Assembly (NCBI GenBank): GCA_964530225.1
Contig: CAZHBA010000095.1
Span: forward strand, 1-27,187
Direction of reading: 5' to 3'
From: CAZHBA01 sp964530225
Lineage (GTDB): Bacteria > Pseudomonadota > Alphaproteobacteria > UBA6615
DNA: 27,187 bases
Below are positions 23,272-27,187 of the stretch, one piece after another (the stretch's first letter is position 1; every line of letters starts with the position of its first letter). Under the pieces are notes generated by a model. The model worked only from the letters and a program-made list of their open reading frames with translations. It searched no databases and was not told where the DNA came from. The translations under genes and the position numbers were made by a program.

Positions 23272-23304
23272 CACTAATTGGCCTCTTCGTGCCAATATTT
23301 AGTG
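23272..23304. other. Stem-loop in the fprA-korA gap
   Basis: CACTAATTGGC (23272-23282) pairs with GCCAATATTTAGTG (23291-23304), leaving a three-base bulge and an eight-base loop. On the plus strand it is followed by five T, but known transcription here is on the minus strand, where no T-run follows. It may slow or end fprA transcripts, stabilise mRNA or act in the korA leader. Confidence 0.55.
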
Positions 23305-23313
23305 TTTTTCTGG

Positions 23314-24615
23314 TTAATCGAGAGCTGCCAGCATCTCCGGCACGGTCACAAACTTGCGACGTGGTGCTTCGCCGCTGGCAGCGGCGATCTCCGCCTGCTC
23401 TATTTTCTGCCAGTCGGCATAATTAACTACTCGCACGCCACGCTCGCCAAGCATTGCTGTTAGGGTTTCACGGCCCAGTTTAGCGCCATCGGTTACATCT
23501 TCGAGGATTTGCTGCGCCGCGATATCTCCATCCGGCTTGTTGGTACCGATTACGCCGGTGGGACCGCGCTTGATCCAGCCCACCGCGTAGACACCGTCTC
23601 CGACCCTACCGTCCTGATGGACGACAATGCCTTTGTCGTTGTCGAACGGGACGCCTTCGACGGGAATGGAATAGTAGCCGATGGCAGCAACCACCAGTCC
23701 ACACTCGATGTCGAAGGTTTCGCTAGTGCCGACCGCACGCCCGTCCTGGACCATGGTTCGCTCAATCCGCAGACCCTCCACCCTATCGCCGCCCAGTATT
23801 TCCACCGGATTTGCGAAGAACTCGAAATGAACATTCTTTTCCTTGCCGGTGGGGTCAACGTCCAGGAATTCGCGCATGGTCGTCAGGTTGCGTTCCTTCA
23901 AGCGCAGGTCGCGGTCGGACCACTCACCGGTAACCGCCTCGGGTAGCTGATCGGCATGGATGATGGGCATGCAATTTTCTAGCTTGCCCATCTCGCGCAG
24001 TTCGACATTGGTGAATTTCGCTTCGATCGGCCCCCGCCGGCCAAGCAGATAAACGTCGGTCAAAGGTGAGGCCTGCACGGCTTTTGTCGCATGGTTGGCA
24101 ATATCGGTTGCCACCATCTCCGCCGGCGTTTTGACCAGCACCCGGGCAATGTCGATGGCAACATTGCCGACCCCGACCACGGCGGCCGCCCCAACGTTCA
24201 AATCGGGGTTGAGGTCGGTGAAGTCCGGATGGCCGTTGTACCAGCCAACGAAATCGGCGGCACCGAAAACGCCTTGCTTATCGGCGCCGCGAATTCCCAG
24301 GCTACGGTCAGTTGCCGCGCCGACAGCCAGCACGACGGCGTCGTACATGTCCCTCAGTTCGCCCATCGAGACGTCCTTGCCCACTTCGACATTGCCGAAA
24401 TAGGCGACCTCGTCCTTGAGGGCGGTTTTCTCGTAAGCCTTGGCAACTTTCTTGGTGGTCTGATGATCGGGAGCGACGCCGCCGCGGATCAGTCCGAACG
24501 GGGTCGGCAGCCGCTCGATAATGTCGATCTGGATGTCGCGGTTGCTCTTGAGCAGCGAGCCCGCAGTATAAAATCCGCTCGGCCCGGAACCGATAATGGC
24601 AATATTGATGGTCAT
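23314..24615 (-). CDS. fprA: Ferredoxin/flavodoxin--NADP+ reductase FprA (adrenodoxin reductase type)
   Basis: A 433-residue FAD enzyme of the adrenodoxin reductase/FprA family that exchanges electrons between ferredoxin and NADP(H). The FAD-binding GSGPSGFYTAG (9-19) is followed by ERLPTPFGLIRGGVAPDHQ, a family hallmark. The NADP site is VVGVGNVAIDIARVL with LGRRGP, and a second FAD contact is GWIKRGPTGVIGTNKPDG near the C-terminus. A GGGGGAC ribosome site precedes the ATG. It lies upstream of korAB on the same strand with a 148-base gap, and it is the obvious partner of KorAB through a ferredoxin that is not encoded in the window. It could also feed the P450. Confidence 0.94.
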   Translation of the reverse strand: MTINIAIIGSGPSGFYTAGSLLKSNRDIQIDIIERLPTPFGLIRGGVAPDHQTTKKVAKAYEKTALKDEVAYFGNVEVGKDVSMGELRDMYDAVVLAVGAATDRSLGIRGADKQGVFGAADFVGWYNGHPDFTDLNPDLNVGAAAVVGVGNVAIDIARVLVKTPAEMVATDIANHATKAVQASPLTDVYLLGRRGPIEAKFTNVELREMGKLENCMPIIHADQLPEAVTGEWSDRDLRLKERNLTTMREFLDVDPTGKEKNVHFEFFANPVEILGGDRVEGLRIERTMVQDGRAVGTSETFDIECGLVVAAIGYYSIPVEGVPFDNDKGIVVHQDGRVGDGVYAVGWIKRGPTGVIGTNKPDGDIAAQQILEDVTDGAKLGRETLTAMLGERGVRVVNYADWQKIEQAEIAAASGEAPRRKFVTVPEMLAALD

Positions 24616-24740
24616 GAGTCCCCCAAATTTCGGGCCGGACTATAACCAATGCATTTGTTGTCTGCTATCTTGATCCGGTGCCAATTCAGTGATGTTTTTA
24701 CACCGCAAATCGACTGGCGCTACGGCAGTCTGCGAGTTTG

Positions 24741-25007
24741 TTAGTAAACCTGGCTCGACACGGCGACGTGGCGAAAACGGTTGGGCGCCATGGGGCTGGC
24801 ATGGGCGACATTGACCGAATGCAGCTTGCCGTCGAGGTTATGGGTCCAAAAATCGAGAAATTCTTGCAGCCGTGGGAAATCGGGCGCCCGGTTGAGCCGT
24901 TGCCAGACAAAAGTCTGTAGCAGGCTGGGGTAATCAGGCATGTGATAAAGAATTTCCGCGGTGGTCAGCCGATAGCCTTCCAGCTACTTTCCTGTACCGT
25001 CACTCAT
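24741..25007 (-). pseudogene. usg: usg gene with an amber codon at position 8
   Basis: From the ATG at 25007 the frame reads seven residues, then TAG (24984-24986), then without shift LEGYRLTTAEILYHMPDY and on to SLLQTFVWQ, APDFPRL, FLDFW and LDGKLHSVNVAHA. This is the Usg protein, a small alphaproteobacterial family of unknown function of about 90 residues. The stop takes the place where relatives usually have Gln before LxGY, so a single CAG-to-TAG change explains it. The whole frame would be 88 codons. Translation from the internal ATG at 24941 would lose 22 conserved residues. I call it a recent pseudogene; suppression of the amber codon or sequencing error are alternatives. The last residues, after VAHA, do not look conserved. 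Confidence 0.7.
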
Positions 25008-25037
25008 GCCGATAAAAAATTATTTAATAACAATAAA

Positions 25038-25064
25038 TTAGCACAGATCTGGGGAGAGTGCTGT
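25038..25064. promoter_or_regulatory. CIRCE-like element, degenerate upstream copy
   Basis: TTAGCACAG-N9-GAGTGCTGT matches the HrcA operator TTAGCACTC-N9-GAGTGCTAA at seven of nine bases in each arm with the exact nine-base spacer. It begins 100 bases before the main copy. Confidence 0.5.
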
Positions 25065-25107
25065 TATATTTCAGGACAAAAAGTACCAAACTGGCGGTGG
25101 TTGGCGG

Positions 25108-25136
25108 TTGACAGCGGTTCATGCCCTCACTAAATG
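25108..25136 (+). promoter_or_regulatory. groESL sigma-70 type promoter
   Basis: TTGACA (25108-25113), a 17-base spacer and TAAATG (25131-25136). Transcription would start near 25143, inside the CIRCE element, as is typical for HrcA-repressed groESL operons. The -10 box is only a moderate match. Confidence 0.6.
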
Positions 25137-25137
25137 T

Positions 25138-25164
25138 CTGGCACTCCTATTCTTGGAGTGCTAA
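25138..25164. promoter_or_regulatory. CIRCE element (HrcA operator)
   Basis: CTGGCACTC-N9-GAGTGCTAA: the right arm is perfect and the left arm matches seven of nine bases of the consensus TTAGCACTC, with the canonical nine-base spacer. It lies 51 bases before the groES start and overlaps the expected transcription start, so HrcA repression of groESL is predicted. Confidence 0.92.
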
Positions 25165-25214
25165 CAATTTCCACGCGATGCGTGGAATCGCATAAAATCA
25201 TGGAGGATCAAGGT

Positions 25215-25529
25215 ATGAGTTTTCGCCCGTTACACGATCGGGTAGTGGTCCGCCGCGTCGGTTCAGATGAGAAAACCGCTGGTGGAATCATTATCCCTGA
25301 CACGGCACAAGAAAAACCATCGGAAGGCGAAGTTGTCTCCGTTGGGACTGGTGCCCGAGCGGAAGACGGCAGCGTAACGCCGATGGACGTAAAAGCCGGC
25401 GACCGTGTGCTGTTTGGCAAATGGTCGGGCACCGAAGTGACAATCGATGGTGAAGAGCTTCTGATTATGAAGGAGTCCGACATCATGGGTGTCATTGAAA
25501 CCAAAAAGCGCGCCCAAAAAGCCGCATAA
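25215..25529 (+). CDS. groES: Co-chaperonin GroES
   Basis: The 104-residue lid of the GroEL folding chamber. It begins MSFRPLHDRVVVRRV, carries the mobile loop SDEKTAGGIIIPDTAQEKP (18-36) that docks on GroEL, and ends with GEELLIMKESDIMGVIE. The ATG at 25215 has GGAGG nine bases ahead and gives the standard N-terminus. The longer open frame to 25134 runs through the CIRCE element and is not coding. It is followed after 28 bases by groEL. Confidence 0.97.
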   Translation: MSFRPLHDRVVVRRVGSDEKTAGGIIIPDTAQEKPSEGEVVSVGTGARAEDGSVTPMDVKAGDRVLFGKWSGTEVTIDGEELLIMKESDIMGVIETKKRAQKAA

Positions 25530-25557
25530 CGCATACTAACTCAGGGAATTTCGAAAC

Positions 25558-27187
25558 ATGGCATCAAAAGAAGTTAAGTTTGGCTCGTCGGCACGCGATA
25601 AGCTGCTGAGCGGTGTCGACGTACTTGCCGACGCCGTTAAGGTGACGCTGGGCCCGAAGGGTCGCAACGTCATCCTTGACAAGGCGTTCGGTGCACCGCG
25701 CATCACCAAGGACGGCGTCACCGTCGCCAAAGAAATCGAGCTCGACGACAAGTTCGAGAACATGGGCGCACAGATGGTCAAGGAAGTTGCTTCCAAGACC
25801 AACGATCTTGCCGGTGACGGCACCACGACGGCAACTTTACTGGCCCAGGCGATCGTGCGCGAAGGCGCCCGTTCGGTGGCCGCCGGTATGAACCCGATGG
25901 ATCTAAAACGCGGTGTTGACCTGGCGGTTTCCGCGGTTGTTACCGAAATTGAAAAGGGCGCCAAGAAGATTAAGACCAGCGAAGAAATTTCGCAGGTTGG
26001 TACCATCTCCGCCAATGGCGACCTCGAGGTTGGTGCCATCATCTCCGACGCCATGCAGAAGGTCGGCAACGAAGGTGTCATCACGGTCGAGGAAGCCAAG
26101 AGTTTGGCAACCGAGCTGGACGTGGTCGAAGGTATGCAGTTCGACCGCGGTTATTTGAGCCCCTACTTCATCACCAACGCCGACAAGATGACCTGTGAGT
26201 TGGAGACCCCCTACATTCTTCTGCACGAGAAAAAGCTGTCGAGCCTGCAGGCAATGTTGCCGGTACTCGAAGCAGTAGTGCAGTCGAGCCGGCCATTGCT
26301 GATCATCGCCGAAGACATCGAAGGCGAAGCGCTGGCCACGTTGGTGGTCAACAAACTGCGCGGCGGCCTCAAGGTCTCGGCAGTCAAGGCACCGGGCTTC
26401 GGCGATCGTCGCAAGGCCATGCTCGAGGATCTGGCAATTCTTACCGGCGGTCAGGTGATTTCCGAAGATCTTGGCATCAAGCTCGAGAACGTCACACTCG
26501 ACATGCTCGGTACGTCGAAGCGGGTCTTCATTACCAAAGACGAGAGCACCATTATCGACGGCGCTGGAAAGAAGAGCGACATTCTCGGCCGCTGCAACCA
26601 GATCCGGGCGCAGGTCGAGGAGACCACGTCGGACTACGACCGTGAGAAACTGCAGGAACGCCTGGCCAAATTAGCCGGTGGTATCGCGGTTATTCGCGTC
26701 GGCGGTGCCACCGAGATCGAGGTGAAAGAGAAGAAGGATCGCGTCGAAGACGCCATGCACGCAACTCGCGCCGCTGTCGAAGAAGGCATCGTAGCGGGTG
26801 GTGGTGTGGCTCTGTTGTACGCCACACGCGCCCTCGACAAGCTAAGCGGCGAAAATGACGACCAGAAAGTCGGCATCAACATCGTTCGCAAGGCGATCCA
26901 GTCGCCGGCACGTCAAATCGTTGAAAACTCTGGCGCCGACGGCGCCGTGGTTGCTGGCAAGCTGCTTGAGCAGAAAAGCGCGACCTATGGCTACGACGCT
27001 CAGCTGGGCGAGTTCACCGACCTGGTCAAGGCCGGCATTATCGACCCGACGAAGGTCGTTCGTGCTGCTCTGCAGGACGCGGCTTCGGTGGCCGGCCTGT
27101 TGATCACCACGGAAGCCATGGTTGCTGAGAAGCCGGAACCAGCCGTTGCTGCGCCGGCGATGCCGGACATGGGTGGCATGGGTGGCA
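25558..27187 (+). CDS. groEL: Chaperonin GroEL (3' end outside window)
   Basis: The 60-kDa chaperonin, of which 543 codons are present without a stop. It starts MASKEVKFGSSARDKLLSGV. The ATP site shows TLGPKGRNVILDK and GDGTTTATLLAQ with Asp87 at the standard position. The apical and intermediate domains follow in order, and the last codons in the window are already in the Gly-Gly-Met tail (PDMGGMGG), so only a few residues are missing. Composition and length are typical. It is cotranscribed with groES under the CIRCE-containing promoter. Confidence 0.97.
   Translation, partial: MASKEVKFGSSARDKLLSGVDVLADAVKVTLGPKGRNVILDKAFGAPRITKDGVTVAKEIELDDKFENMGAQMVKEVASKTNDLAGDGTTTATLLAQAIVREGARSVAAGMNPMDLKRGVDLAVSAVVTEIEKGAKKIKTSEEISQVGTISANGDLEVGAIISDAMQKVGNEGVITVEEAKSLATELDVVEGMQFDRGYLSPYFITNADKMTCELETPYILLHEKKLSSLQAMLPVLEAVVQSSRPLLIIAEDIEGEALATLVVNKLRGGLKVSAVKAPGFGDRRKAMLEDLAILTGGQVISEDLGIKLENVTLDMLGTSKRVFITKDESTIIDGAGKKSDILGRCNQIRAQVEETTSDYDREKLQERLAKLAGGIAVIRVGGATEIEVKEKKDRVEDAMHATRAAVEEGIVAGGGVALLYATRALDKLSGENDDQKVGINIVRKAIQSPARQIVENSGADGAVVAGKLLEQKSATYGYDAQLGEFTDLVKAGIIDPTKVVRAALQDAASVAGLLITTEAMVAEKPEPAVAAPAMPDMGGMGG

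Noticed and set aside
162..25007. Possible stop-codon reassignment explaining the in-frame TGA and TAG
   Set aside because: TGA ends the crotonase, CoA-transferase and zur genes and TAG ends coxB, coxA and the second subunit III gene, so both act as stops here.
25134..25214. N-terminal extension of groES from the upstream open frame
   Set aside because: It reads through the CIRCE operator and lacks a ribosome site; the ATG at 25215 has GGAGG and the conserved N-terminus.
1..27187. CRISPR arrays, tRNA/rRNA genes, insertion sequences or prophage genes
   Set aside because: No spaced repeats, cloverleaf-like segments, transposase or integrase sequences were seen on either strand.

Overview
The window is one stretch of a Proteobacterial chromosome, most likely from an uncultured alphaproteobacterium of the Rhodospirillales type. 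The evidence is a (damaged) usg gene, a family largely restricted to Alphaproteobacteria; a Zur box of the alphaproteobacterial form; an alphaproteobacterial-style hisI; a fused 2-oxoacid:ferredoxin oxidoreductase alpha chain beside an fprA-type ferredoxin reductase; and groESL under CIRCE control. Codon use is moderately GC-rich throughout, except for a clearly AT-rich islet at the left end. GTG starts are common, and one TTG start is well supported.

Layout. 1-1037: AT-rich islet with a lipoprotein gene broken by an in-frame TGA, bounded by imperfect direct repeats. 1038-2702: hisI and, divergent from it, a COG0523 (CobW/ZNG1-type) metal-chaperone GTPase. 2744-6042: compact run of a crotonase-fold protein, a class III CoA-transferase and an MFS transporter, probably one operon for uptake and CoA activation of a carboxylate. 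6039-8591: cytochrome P450 (minus strand), ArfB ribosome-rescue hydrolase, a decayed membrane-protein fragment and a HIT protein. 8603-8833: N-terminal stub of an Lhr-like helicase. 8852-12016: zinc uptake locus, znuA divergent from zur-znuC-znuB, with two tandem Zur boxes between them. 12023-19292: heme-A/cytochrome oxidase locus: ctaA (minus), a five-gene oxidase operon with subunits II, I, III, a second III and IV, a truncated DUF2189 fragment, and ctaB (minus). 19618-20256: periplasmic cytochrome c and a small membrane protein. 20273-24615: korB, korA and fprA on the minus strand. 24741-25007: usg with an amber codon at position 8. 25038-27187: groES and groEL (groEL runs off the end), preceded by two CIRCE-like dyads.

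How the genes work together. CtaB and CtaA convert heme B to heme A, which the oxidase needs; the secreted cytochrome c is a plausible electron donor to the CuA centre. KorAB would pass electrons from a 2-oxoacid (probably 2-oxoglutarate) to ferredoxin, and FprA would exchange them with NADP(H). Zur represses the zinc importer when zinc is replete, and the COG0523 GTPase beside zinc-dependent HisI may belong to the same zinc economy.

The most unusual overall feature is that five genes in 27 kb are broken or truncated (lipoprotein, membrane-protein fragment, Lhr stub, DUF2189 fragment, usg) while the core genes around them are intact. This suggests ongoing gene decay, or less likely assembly error. 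I see no mobile-element gene, CRISPR array, tRNA or rRNA. I did not find a convincingly new multi-gene system. The best leads are the tandem Zur operator, the paired CIRCE sites, the oxidase operon with two subunit III genes, and the nonsense-interrupted genes.
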